Shown: positions 1 through 8,216 of the stretch, piece after piece | How the letters are laid out: the number at the start of each line of letters is the position of its first letter | How positions within the stretch are numbered: the stretch's first letter is position 1 | The notes under the pieces: model-generated | Told to the model about the DNA's origin: nothing | Databases searched by the model: none | Seen by the model: only the letters and a program-made list of their open reading frames with translations | NCBI GenBank assembly: GCA_016707425.1 | Contig: JADJHU010000002.1 | Coordinates: 62,001-126,000, forward strand | DNA from: Gammaproteobacteria bacterium | Lineage (GTDB): Bacteria; Pseudomonadota; Gammaproteobacteria; Steroidobacterales; Steroidobacteraceae | DNA: 64,000 bases | Reading direction: 5' to 3' | Program-made: the position numbers and the translations under genes

Positions 1-429
1 GCGTGCGCAGGCTTGCGAGGTCGGACCCGGCATTGGGCTCGGAGAATCCCTGGCACCAGATCTCCTCGCCCCGCAGCATGGGCGGAAGGAAGCGGCGTCG
101 CTGCTCCTCCGTGCCGAAGGCGATGAGCACGGGACCGATCATGTGCGTGCCCTGCCAGCCGTAATCGATGGCGTCGGCGCGGAAGATCTCCTCCATGAAG
201 ATGTGCCGCTGCATCGCCGTCCAGCCCGTACCGCCGTACTCGACCGGCCAGTGCGGCGCGCCCCAGCCCCGGTCGTGAAGGATGCGCTGCCAGCGGCGAA
301 AATCCCCGATGTCCGGAGGCTGGGAGCAGATGTAGCTGCGACGGGCCATGTCCGGCGGCAGGTGCTGCCGGATGAACTCCCGCACGTCGGCGCGGAAGGC
401 CACGTCTCCGGGGCTGGGCTCGAAATGCA
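1..429 (-). CDS. Acyl-CoA dehydrogenase, N-terminal part (runs off left edge)
   Basis: The 143 visible codons are the N-terminal helical domain of a flavin (FAD) acyl-CoA dehydrogenase, which introduces the alpha,beta double bond in CoA-thioester beta-oxidation. Visible family hallmarks are the WP.EYGG.GW stretch near residue 65 and the motif WCQGFSEPNAGSDLASL at about residues 123-139, whose Ser/Thr contact the flavin. The ATG at 429 is followed by the usual acidic/aromatic first helix. The catalytic Glu and C-terminal domain lie outside the window. It is the last visible gene of the minus-strand operon starting near 10.8 kb, 110 bp after the flavin reductase gene. Its substrate cannot be read from the sequence. 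Confidence 0.93.
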
Positions 430-539
430 TGCCCCGGATTCTATGGGGAAGAGCAGCGCGGAAATCGTCTGACCGGACTATTTCTCCGCAGGGCACACCA
501 CGGCGGGATCCCCGGGTGAGGCGGCCACAGTGCCCAGTG

Positions 540-1475
540 CTACGCCGGCTGGGTCTGCTGGACCACCCTCCGCAGCATCTGCTTGAAGACACCGATCTCC
601 ATCGGACTGAAGTCCTTGAGGGCCTCGCTTTCGATGGCCTTCCTGATGGCAGCAAGCCGCATCAGGATTCTGCTGCCCTCCGGCGTCATGCGTACGCCCT
701 CCTGTGCGGATCCCCGCCTGAGCAGGAGGCCGCTGTGCACGAGGTGATCGATATTTGCCCCGCTAACCGCAGCCCCGGAAGTTGCGACCCGCCTCAGGAG
801 ACAGTCCTCTGCACACGGCCCGGCCATCGCCACAACCGCCAGCAGATAGAACTCGACCTCGGTGAGCTCTGCCCGGGCCAGTTCGGGTCGCAGAGCGAGC
901 TGACACTCATAGTGTACTTTGGCCACCAGATACTGCAGCGATATGAGAGTGCTGGTCGCGAACGGCTCTTCGTCCTCGGTCGCCGGTTCCGCCTCGGGAT
1001 GCTCCACGGCAACCGCATACCGGCCGGAGAGAAATACCAGGGGAGCCCGATCAAAATGCTCATAGGCGACAATCTCGCCGCCCACGATATCGTGGTCACC
1101 ACCATCGAATCGGAAGACCGTCCGGCATTGGAAACGGGCACTGCACTCGCCCAGCAGAGGTACGTACCCGACGCCGCGTCCGAGTTCGAGTCCGGCGAAT
1201 TTGTCGACGCCACGCTGGGCGAATGATGCTGCGAGACCGGCCTGTTCCTGGGCCAGGATGTGTACCGCGAAAGAGTCCGTTTCCATGAAGGTGGAACGGC
1301 TCCCCGACGTCTTGGCGAGACTCCAGAGGACCATCGGGGGATCCAGTGAAACAGAACTGAAGCTGTTGACCGTCAAGCCCACGTCCTGTCCGGCAGGACT
1401 TCGGGCGGTGACGATCGTCACTCCGGTTGCGAAGGTGCCGAACGCCCTGCGCAAGTCTCCTGGATCTGTGCTCAT
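540..1475 (-). CDS. Flavin reductase fused to a MarR-like winged-helix domain
   Basis: 311 aa starting at ATG 1475; an upstream extension of the frame is not needed because the domain begins right at this Met. Residues about 5-165 form a FMN-binding split-barrel flavin reductase of the HpaC type, with the conserved FATGVTIVTA start, NSFSSVSLDPP loop and GGDHDIVGGEI motif. Residues about 190-311 resemble a MarR winged helix. The same two-domain build is known from the reductase C1 of Acinetobacter 4-hydroxyphenylacetate hydroxylase, where the MarR-like part senses the substrate. It should use NAD(P)H to supply reduced flavin to a partner monooxygenase. No two-component monooxygenase of the HpaB type is visible here; the luciferase-like oxidoreductase at 12.2-13.2 kb is the nearest candidate partner, by inference only. 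Confidence 0.88.
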   Translation of the reverse strand: MSTDPGDLRRAFGTFATGVTIVTARSPAGQDVGLTVNSFSSVSLDPPMVLWSLAKTSGSRSTFMETDSFAVHILAQEQAGLAASFAQRGVDKFAGLELGRGVGYVPLLGECSARFQCRTVFRFDGGDHDIVGGEIVAYEHFDRAPLVFLSGRYAVAVEHPEAEPATEDEEPFATSTLISLQYLVAKVHYECQLALRPELARAELTEVEFYLLAVVAMAGPCAEDCLLRRVATSGAAVSGANIDHLVHSGLLLRRGSAQEGVRMTPEGSRILMRLAAIRKAIESEALKDFSPMEIGVFKQMLRRVVQQTQPA

Positions 1476-1504
1476 CGCAACCGCCTGCCTCGGCCATATC
1501 TTCG

Positions 1505-1714
1505 TCAACCGACGCCTGGCTGCACCACGGCCGGTACGATCGCTCCGTTGACCGGACAGACATCCATGCACTGAGGGGCATCGAAGAATCCGACACACTC
1601 GACGCACTTATCCGGATCGATCACGTAGGGTCTTCCGGCAGTGATGGCATTCGTAGGACACTCGGACAAACACGCGTCACAGGCGCTGCACAGTTCCGTG
1701 ATTCTCAGACTCAT
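1505..1714 (-). CDS. 2[4Fe-4S] ferredoxin, Alvin/YfhL type
   Basis: A 69-aa soluble electron carrier. Two cluster motifs are visible: C-x2-C-x3-C-x3-CP near residues 9-19, and a second one starting CVECVGFF in which eight residues separate the second and third cysteines. That longer loop is the mark of the Allochromatium-type low-potential ferredoxins. A GAGAGG Shine-Dalgarno lies about 9 bp before ATG 1714. It sits in the same operon as the KorA/KorB oxidoreductase, whose reduced product it most likely carries (inference from context). The adjacent flavin reductase or the P450 upstream could be acceptors. Confidence 0.93.
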   Translation of the reverse strand: MSLRITELCSACDACLSECPTNAITAGRPYVIDPDKCVECVGFFDAPQCMDVCPVNGAIVPAVVQPGVG

Positions 1715-1798
1715 GACTTGCCGCCTCTCAATCAGTACCAGACCATGCCAGGCACGTCGACACGTTGCTGCACGCGGTACGTCGCAGCCGAGCGTGAC

Positions 1799-2329
1799 TC
1801 AATCGACCGCACTAGGCGGATCAAAATCCCTGTCCCAGTCCGGCTCGGGTTCGGGATACCGGGCCAGCCAGCAGTCCAGTTCGCACAGATGAGCCTCCTC
1901 CTCAGCCGCGAGCCGCAGTGCGGCAGCCCGCAACTCCCTGTCCTTCGAGGATTCCGCCAGTTGCCGGTAGAACTCGAGAGCGCTCTGCTCGTATTGCTGA
2001 GCCAGCTTCAACGCATGGTGTGGAGTGTGCAGGTAATGCATGGTTTCCGGATCGGGCACCTCAGCGCCGCGCAACCGATCCCCGGCGCCGGGCTGCACCG
2101 CATCGGCGGGAGTCGCCAGTTCACGTGAGAGCTCAATGACGTTATTCACGTGCAGCCATTCGATTTCGGCCATCCTGCGGAATAACTCCGCGACCTCCCG
2201 GTTGTTGTGAACCATCATGACGTCGGCCAGCTCCGCATAGCGCTCGGCTGCGGCACGCTCCATGGTTTCTGCATAGGCCAGCAGGTCGTCCACCGAGCAC
2301 TCCGGCCTGATGTTGCCGCCTGCAGTCAT
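1799..2329 (-). CDS. Ferritin-like / rubrerythrin-type diiron protein
   Basis: 176 aa, predicted four-helix bundle with the carboxylate pattern of the ferritin-like superfamily: E in the first helix (ERAAAERYAEL), then EIEWLHV, a third helix QYEQSALEFYRQL and a final AAEEEAHL giving the two E-x2-H motifs. No rubredoxin domain follows. Rubrerythrin-like proteins detoxify peroxide or oxygen in anaerobes, so a protective role for the oxygen-labile Kor enzyme and glycyl radical enzymes is a reasonable inference. Its ATG overlaps the korB stop codon by four bases (ATGA), so the two are translationally coupled. Confidence 0.8.
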   Translation of the reverse strand: MTAGGNIRPECSVDDLLAYAETMERAAAERYAELADVMMVHNNREVAELFRRMAEIEWLHVNNVIELSRELATPADAVQPGAGDRLRGAEVPDPETMHYLHTPHHALKLAQQYEQSALEFYRQLAESSKDRELRAAALRLAAEEEAHLCELDCWLARYPEPEPDWDRDFDPPSAVD

Positions 2330-3186
2330 AGCGCGAACTCCACTTCCAGGTCGCCGATGTCGCTGTGCCGGCTCTGCGACAGCATGAATGGCTTGCGGCC
2401 TCCGCGGTAGAGTATGCGCCCGACGCTCAGGCCATCATCTTCCATCAGAAAACGAGCTGCGCTGCGAAAATCGGTTGCTGCGCTCTCGGGGATCGCGCGC
2501 ACCTGATTCTTCCACTGGCGCTGTTCCGGCCGGAAAGTCGGACAGGGGCTCAGGATCTGCACGACCGAGAAGCCCGGATGACGAATCGCCTCGACCAGGA
2601 TGTCCGCCAGATTCGCCGGATCGCCGCTGAAGCAGCGAGCGACGAAGTTGGCGCCGGTTGCCAGTGCCAGGATCAGTGGCTGGAAAGGAGTCAACCCGGT
2701 CCCTGCCGGCGTCAACTCGCTCCCCCTCCAGTCCGGTGCGGTAGTGGGCGAGGCCTGACCTTTCGTCATGCCATAGACCTCGTTGTCCATGATGATGTAG
2801 GTCATGTCCACGTTGCGGCGACAGGCATGCAGGAAATGATTGCCCCCGATGGAAAAACCATCACCATCCCCGCCGGCCACGAGCACGGTCAGGTCGGGCC
2901 GCGCAAGCTTCAGACCGGTGGCCAGGGGTAGTGCGCGCCCATGCACCCCGTGGAAGCCATAGACACTCAGGTACGTCGGGATTCTCGATGAGCAGCCGAT
3001 GCCGGAAATCAGAGCGACCTCTTCGGGTGGCAGCTGCAGAGCGCTCAAGGCGTTGACCAGCGCACTCAGTACCGAGTAGTCGCCACAGCCGGGACACCAG
3101 ACCGGTTTGACGTCGGAGCGGTAGCAGCCCGGATCCCTCATGAGCGCGTCAGCGCAGTGCTGTTGCGGCAAAGGATCACGAATCAC
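2326..3186 (-). CDS. korB: 2-oxoacid:ferredoxin oxidoreductase, beta subunit
   Basis: 286 aa. This is the thiamine-diphosphate-binding subunit: it shows the N-terminal VWCPGCGDY motif, GIGCSS, and the ThDP/Mg site GGDGDGFSIGGNHF. It works with the alpha/gamma subunit encoded immediately upstream to oxidise a 2-oxoacid (probably 2-oxoglutarate, by similarity to KorB) to the acyl-CoA and CO2 while reducing ferredoxin. The start is GTG 3186, chosen because it overlaps the alpha stop as GTGA and has a GGAGG ribosome site 9 bp before it; the open frame extends further upstream but only as a shadow of korA. No delta [4Fe-4S] subunit is fused, so the separate ferredoxin two genes downstream is the likely acceptor. 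Confidence 0.92.
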   Translation of the reverse strand: MIRDPLPQQHCADALMRDPGCYRSDVKPVWCPGCGDYSVLSALVNALSALQLPPEEVALISGIGCSSRIPTYLSVYGFHGVHGRALPLATGLKLARPDLTVLVAGGDGDGFSIGGNHFLHACRRNVDMTYIIMDNEVYGMTKGQASPTTAPDWRGSELTPAGTGLTPFQPLILALATGANFVARCFSGDPANLADILVEAIRHPGFSVVQILSPCPTFRPEQRQWKNQVRAIPESAATDFRSAARFLMEDDGLSVGRILYRGGRKPFMLSQSRHSDIGDLEVEFAL

Positions 3187-4955
3187 GTCGTCCTCCAGCC
3201 GGGAAGTTGCTCGCAGATCTGGCGTGGCCGAAATGGCAGCGGGCCGGGCTGATGGAGGACCCGGGTCTGCTGCGGCAGGTCGTAATAGGCCCGCAGGTAG
3301 CGGTAGAACTGCGCACCGTGGCTCTGCTCGACCACGAGCACGCGGGATACGCCCGCGAGCGCCCGCTGGAACCTCTCCGGCTGAACGGGCAACAGCAGGC
3401 GGATGCTGAGCACCCGTACTTTGCCGCCTTCCTCCCGCCACCGGCGCGCCGCTTCCCGTGCTGCACCCGTGGACGAACCCCAGGTGAGGATCGCCATGTC
3501 CCCTTCGCCTTCGAGATCCGCCCAGTGGTCCCCGTAGTCGTAGGTGTCGAGCTTGCGCGCACGCTTGTTCAGCTGGGTGAGATGGTCTTCGGCGCGTGAG
3601 GACGGCGCGCCACTCGGGTCGTGTTCGAGGCCATCTGCCGTGTATTGGCAGCCGCGCGTGCCGGGGATCGCCATGGGTGAGATGCCGGAGGGCGTATCTG
3701 CGTAGCGCAGGTATTTCTGGTCGGCAGCCGGTGCGGACGCCACCTCGCGCCGGGTCGGAAACACGATGCCCGCAGGCATGTCCAGTACGGCTTTCGTCTG
3801 CCCGAGAGACTGGTCGGAAAGCACGACTGCGGGCGCCTGCAACGTCTCCGACAGGTGCGTTGCCCACTGCGTCGTAAACAGGCAGTCCGCCACCGTGTTC
3901 GGTGCCAGTACCAGGTGTGGGGCATCCCCGTGCAGACCGTGAATTGCGATATTGAGATCTGCCTGCTCCGACTTGGCAGGGATCCCGGTGGATGGCCCGC
4001 CGCGCATGATATCCACCACAACCACCGGCGTTTCCGAGGCCACTGCGAGACCCAGTGATTCGATCATCAGGGAAAGGCCCGGGCCTGCGGTCGCGGTGAG
4101 CGAGGGCGTACCACCGTATGAGGCCCCGATGACCTGGTTGATTGCCGCCAGTTCATCCTCGACCTGGACGAGTGCGCCACCGACCTTTGGCAGTGCTCCC
4201 GCCAGCCATTCCAGAACCTCAGTGGCCGGTGTGATGGGATACGCGGCAACGAAGCGGATGCCTCCTCTGATTGCACCCAGGCCCGTGGCCTGATTTCCGG
4301 TGATACTCCAGCGTCTTCCCGATGGGAGCCTGTGGCCGGGCAACAGCCGATATTCCTGGCCGAGCGCGGCCGCCGCCTCGTAGCCCGCGTGCATCGCCTG
4401 CCGGCTTGCGGCCAGGACTTTATCGCCCTTGTCGGCGAGGAATTTCTCGAGCACGGAGTTCAGGGGCTCGAGAGGCAGCCCTATCAGCCCGGCGACGATA
4501 CCCATGCCCACCATGTTCGGGCGCCCGCCCGGAACCGCCTTGGCGAGCTGTTTGAGAGGCAGTTCGATGTGACGGGCGCCGCTTGCGACGATCGCCTCCG
4601 GCACCGCACCCTGTTCCTGATCGCCGATCACGAGACTACCGACCGACAACGGGATTTCGGCGGCATAACGGTCGAGGTTCTGCCAGTCGAAGGCCAGCAG
4701 GACCTGGACATCATCGCCGTGAGCCGCGACAGGCTCGGTGCTGAAACGAAGCAGCGCGGCGGTCTCACCGCCCCGGATCTGCGCTCCGACCGACCGGGTC
4801 ATTAATGCATACCACTGTGCCATCCCGGCCGCGTCCACCAGCATGGTGGCCACCGAGATGGCGCCCGCGCCGCCGCTGCCGGCCAGTGCGATCGAAACCG
4901 AGGAACCTGCTCCTTCCACCCGCGGTGAACTCCTGTCCTGAATACTCGCAGTCAT
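3183..4955 (-). CDS. korA: 2-oxoacid:ferredoxin oxidoreductase, fused gamma-alpha subunit
   Basis: 590 aa. The N-terminal third is the gamma domain (GSGGAGAISVATMLVDAA, then R..GGE), followed from about residue 205 by the pyrimidine-binding alpha domain with YPITPATEVLEW and GGPSTGIPAKSEQADL, typical of KorA. Start ATG 4955 was preferred over an upstream in-frame Met because the conserved gamma fold starts shortly after it. KorAB enzymes generate low-potential reduced ferredoxin, used in anaerobic metabolism, for example to drive aryl-CoA reduction in some denitrifiers. Finding it in an operon with a CoA-transferase and a P450 is unusual. The 175 bp between this start and the next gene upstream show no gene. 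Confidence 0.92.
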   Translation of the reverse strand: MTASIQDRSSPRVEGAGSSVSIALAGSGGAGAISVATMLVDAAGMAQWYALMTRSVGAQIRGGETAALLRFSTEPVAAHGDDVQVLLAFDWQNLDRYAAEIPLSVGSLVIGDQEQGAVPEAIVASGARHIELPLKQLAKAVPGGRPNMVGMGIVAGLIGLPLEPLNSVLEKFLADKGDKVLAASRQAMHAGYEAAAALGQEYRLLPGHRLPSGRRWSITGNQATGLGAIRGGIRFVAAYPITPATEVLEWLAGALPKVGGALVQVEDELAAINQVIGASYGGTPSLTATAGPGLSLMIESLGLAVASETPVVVVDIMRGGPSTGIPAKSEQADLNIAIHGLHGDAPHLVLAPNTVADCLFTTQWATHLSETLQAPAVVLSDQSLGQTKAVLDMPAGIVFPTRREVASAPAADQKYLRYADTPSGISPMAIPGTRGCQYTADGLEHDPSGAPSSRAEDHLTQLNKRARKLDTYDYGDHWADLEGEGDMAILTWGSSTGAAREAARRWREEGGKVRVLSIRLLLPVQPERFQRALAGVSRVLVVEQSHGAQFYRYLRAYYDLPQQTRVLHQPGPLPFRPRQICEQLPGWRTT

Positions 4956-5130
4956 CGTCACGGGTGCCTCGCGCCTGGCCCTGCCCTCTGGCACGCTCCT
5001 CCATCCGAAACCCTGCAACTCCCGTTGCCCGGTATCGACGACAGATCATCCGGCTTCGGATTCCTCGACACAGGAAATGGCTCATGGACTCGATGCCAAC
5101 GGGAACAGCTCATGCCCGGCCCGCAAAGGC

Positions 5131-5541
5131 TCACTCCTTCAGAATCGAACCCAGAGACTCGGTCACGATGCCCAGAACCTTCTGCACCAGCGCAGGGTCC
5201 GGGTCGGCCTGGTAGATCTTCTCAACCTCGTACTGGGAGAGTTCATGCCAGATCGCCGGTTGTATCCCATGCCGCGCCAGAGAGTTCTTCACACATGCCA
5301 GGGGGCAGCCATCGATCGCCACGATCGGTCGCCCGGACTTCGCGACCTTGACCAGCTTCTTGACGTCCCCACCGACGCCAGCGATGCAGGACATCTCCGC
5401 CAGATTGCGGCGATCGAGTGCGATGGCCACGCTGTTGCTGGTCTGTGCCGCGCTCGAGCAACCGGAACAGGAATAAACCAGCGGCAACTTCGATCGATCA
5501 ACGGTTGCCGTGCCGGGACCTGTACTGCTCACAGTGTTCAT
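5131..5541 (-). CDS. DGC-domain putative zinc-binding protein
   Basis: 136 aa matching the DGC family (PF08859), named for a conserved Asp-Gly-Cys. Four conserved cysteines are visible: YSCSGCS near residues 24-27, MSCIAG near residue 52, and DGCPLAC near residues 79-83. The family is thought to bind zinc; a biochemical role is not established. It is often found near metal- or thiol-dependent redox enzymes, consistent with its position just before korAB. AAAGGA lies 7 bp before ATG 5541. Confidence 0.82.
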   Translation of the reverse strand: MNTVSSTGPGTATVDRSKLPLVYSCSGCSSAAQTSNSVAIALDRRNLAEMSCIAGVGGDVKKLVKVAKSGRPIVAIDGCPLACVKNSLARHGIQPAIWHELSQYEVEKIYQADPDPALVQKVLGIVTESLGSILKE

Positions 5542-5642
5542 TTCGGTATCCTTTCAGAGCCAGGAGGCAGGGGCAGCGGACAGGGCCGTCCGGGCACGCA
5601 TGATCGCCTGCCCGGACGCCATCTCCCCACCGCTGGAATCCC

Positions 5643-6779
5643 TCAGGACTCCAGGCCGTAGAACTTTGCAGCGTTGCTCCAGAGGATCTTGTTGCGCTCC
5701 TCGGCAGTGCAGTCCGCCACAAGTTTCAGGGCACGCGCACGGTCTTCCGGAAACTCGGAATTGCCATGCGGGAAGTCGGAGGCCCAGGAGAGATTGTCCA
5801 CGCCGATGAAGTCCCGCATCTTCACGGCGTGCCTGTCGGCGATGATGTTCCAGAGGAAGTTGCCGCTCGTGCAGTACCACGACGGAGGATTCTTCAGGTC
5901 GATCCCCGCCCAGTGGCGCTGACGATCGTAGAAGTGATCCATGACGTCCATGGAGAAGGGCAGCCAGCCGGCGCCAGCCTCGAGCACGATGAAGCGCAGC
6001 TTCGGCAGGCGGTCGAATACCCCAGACAGGATCAACTGCGTCGCCGTATAGGGCCCTCCCGTGACCACTTCGATGTGGCCGATGATCCAGGCCGCCACGT
6101 CCTGGTCGTTCTTGCAGCCCCCGATCGGGCTGGACCAGCCCCCGTGCATGGTGATCGGCATGGCGAGGTCCATCGCTTCCCGGTAGAAGCGATCGTCTTC
6201 CGGCTTCGGACTGGGCGTGCCATTGGGGAAGGTGGCCGGCGCGATCGTCCGGATGCCCGGGAGCTTGCGCACCCGGCGCATTTCGGCAATGGCGTCCTCG
6301 ACCCCGGTCGTCGGGATGCAGGCCGCCCCGAGGAACATATCGGGATGGGCTTTGGAGAAATCACTGGCGAAGTTGTTGTAGCCCTGCAGCACCTCGAGAT
6401 ATCCAGCGCGATCGAGAGCGCCGCGCGCCATGCCGATGACGGAACCCGTCGGTCCACCGGGAAGAAGCACGGCTGCCGTGATGCCGTCGACCTTCATCCA
6501 TTCGGCATATTCATCCGGCCCACCATAGGCGCCCGGAATCCTGTCTTTCCTGATGTCGATCGTTCCCTTCCTGATCTTCCAGTAGTCGCGATAGCCGCCG
6601 ATGGCTGCCACGTTCACGCCATCGTCCCCATAGCAGGGCGTGAAGCCATGAATCCTGATCTTGTAGGGCGCCTGCTCGAACAGGTCGTGATGCTTTTGGG
6701 GAACATAGTCCTTCAGCACCGTACCCCAGTGCTCGAGGTGGGTGTCGCACGACAGTAGTCTTACGGGGATGGCACTCAT
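5643..6779 (-). CDS. Amidohydrolase-2 family metal-dependent hydrolase/decarboxylase
   Basis: 378 aa TIM-barrel protein of the amidohydrolase-2 family (PF04909), which includes ACMSD and several aromatic-acid decarboxylases and hydrolases. Visible active-site landmarks are the N-terminal SCDTHLEHW (one His plus a carboxylate instead of the common HxH pair), ITMHGGW in mid-barrel, and WASDFPHGNSEFPED near residue 345 carrying the catalytic Asp. ATG 6779 is preceded by AGAGGAG at 8 bp, which decided the start over a Met 13 codons upstream. It is a distant paralogue of the amidohydrolase three genes upstream in the same operon. Substrate unknown. Confidence 0.88.
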   Translation of the reverse strand: MSAIPVRLLSCDTHLEHWGTVLKDYVPQKHHDLFEQAPYKIRIHGFTPCYGDDGVNVAAIGGYRDYWKIRKGTIDIRKDRIPGAYGGPDEYAEWMKVDGITAAVLLPGGPTGSVIGMARGALDRAGYLEVLQGYNNFASDFSKAHPDMFLGAACIPTTGVEDAIAEMRRVRKLPGIRTIAPATFPNGTPSPKPEDDRFYREAMDLAMPITMHGGWSSPIGGCKNDQDVAAWIIGHIEVVTGGPYTATQLILSGVFDRLPKLRFIVLEAGAGWLPFSMDVMDHFYDRQRHWAGIDLKNPPSWYCTSGNFLWNIIADRHAVKMRDFIGVDNLSWASDFPHGNSEFPEDRARALKLVADCTAEERNKILWSNAAKFYGLES

Positions 6780-6880
6780 TTCAGAAACTCCTCTTCTCTG
6801 ACCGATAATTGCCTGCATCCTGCTGCAGGATCTGGAACCTCAGGAAACCCGCCCACCCGGCAACTGGGCAAATCCGGTGG

Positions 6881-8173
6881 TCAGCACCTGATGCACAGCG
6901 GCAGCGTGGCAAACCCGCTGGCAGGGTAGACAGCATTGGCGGGCGCCCGGTCAGGCACAGGCTCGACCACCGTCGTCTGCCTGAGCAACTCGTCGATGAT
7001 CACCCGCAATTCCAGCCTGGCCAGGGGCGCGCCCGGGCAGACGTGGATGCCCGCTCCATACAGGAGGTTCTTTGCGGCATCACGATCCGGGCGGAAGCTG
7101 TCGGGATCCTCGAAGACGCGCCCATCCCGGTTGCCCGCGATCCACATGAGCGAGATTCGCTCGCCGGCACCGATCTGGCGCCCGCCGATTTCCACCGGAC
7201 GGGTCGTAATCCGTCGATTAGCCACCATGGGCCCGAACATCCGGAGAATTTCATCGATCGCGGCGTCCAGCAGGGAGGGCTGCGCCCGCAGCTGCTCCTG
7301 CAGCTCGAGGTGCTGCGCCAGGTAGTGGGCGACGATGCCCACTGCCGCCGAGATGGAGCCAATCTCCCCGACCGTCCAGTTCCGCAGGATGCTCGCGATC
7401 TCCTCGTTGCTGAGCGGTCGTCCCCACACCTTCTCACCGATCAGGACGCCAGTGAGATCATCTTCAGCCCTGGCCCGGTTCCGCGAACGGGCTTCGATCA
7501 TGTCGTCGATGAGCGCCTCGAACTCCCGCGCAATCTCCGAGGTGATATGTCGATCTCGCTTCAGATTGGCCTCGTAATTCCTCTGTGTCCAGCGAATCAG
7601 CGGACCGTGCAGAGTGGCAGGCCACCCGAGATACGCGCACTGCGCATGCACCGAGAATGGCAGTGCGAGATCCGCGATCAGTTCCACCTCGCCGCGCCCG
7701 AGTATCTTCTGCACCAGTCCGGAGGAGATCCTGCGGCAGACGGGTTCAAACGCATCCATGCGCTCGGGCGTGAAGCACCGCTCGATGATGCTGCGATAGG
7801 CCGTGTGTTCGGGCGGATCCATGCCATTCGGCACGGTGAGATGCTGGGACACGGCATTACTGAAGGTTTCATGATCGTGGAGGGCGCGCTCGATGTCTTC
7901 ATGGCGGAACAGGGACCACTGCATGAATTCGCTGAAGGCGACGGGGCAGCGTTCGCGCATGGCATCGTAAGCCGCACGCTGATCGCGCAGGACTCGCGCT
8001 GACCTCGGATCCCAGTCGGCATCGACTCTGTCGGCCGCGGCACCTGGCGCCTGCCGAGCGGACTGGTGTATCTGCCGGGATACCGGCGACGGGCCCTCCT
8101 TGTGCGGGCAGGAATCGTCCCGGGAAACCTTCCCGACCCGAGGACTGGTCGACCGCCGCACGTTCTCAGCCAT
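6881..8173 (-). CDS. Cytochrome P450, soluble bacterial type with atypical I-helix
   Basis: 430 aa haem monooxygenase-like protein. The haem-thiolate loop is YGAGIHVCPGAPLARLE with the proximal ligand at about Cys379; the K-helix ExxR is EILR. The I-helix reads WTVGEIGSISAAVGI, so the usual acid-alcohol pair ([AG]Gx[DE]T) used for O-O bond cleavage is not visible. That may mean substrate-assisted catalysis, a peroxygenase-like or reductive role, or simply a subfamily variant. Start ATG 8173 has AAGGAG 7 bp upstream. The N-terminal 50 residues are low-complexity. An electron donor could be the ferredoxin and flavin reductase of the same operon (inference). Confidence 0.92.
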   Translation of the reverse strand: MAENVRRSTSPRVGKVSRDDSCPHKEGPSPVSRQIHQSARQAPGAAADRVDADWDPRSARVLRDQRAAYDAMRERCPVAFSEFMQWSLFRHEDIERALHDHETFSNAVSQHLTVPNGMDPPEHTAYRSIIERCFTPERMDAFEPVCRRISSGLVQKILGRGEVELIADLALPFSVHAQCAYLGWPATLHGPLIRWTQRNYEANLKRDRHITSEIAREFEALIDDMIEARSRNRARAEDDLTGVLIGEKVWGRPLSNEEIASILRNWTVGEIGSISAAVGIVAHYLAQHLELQEQLRAQPSLLDAAIDEILRMFGPMVANRRITTRPVEIGGRQIGAGERISLMWIAGNRDGRVFEDPDSFRPDRDAAKNLLYGAGIHVCPGAPLARLELRVIIDELLRQTTVVEPVPDRAPANAVYPASGFATLPLCIRC

Positions 8174-8216
8174 CAAGGTCTCCTTCTGCAACCCTCAGCA
8201 TGCGTGGGGCACGCTG

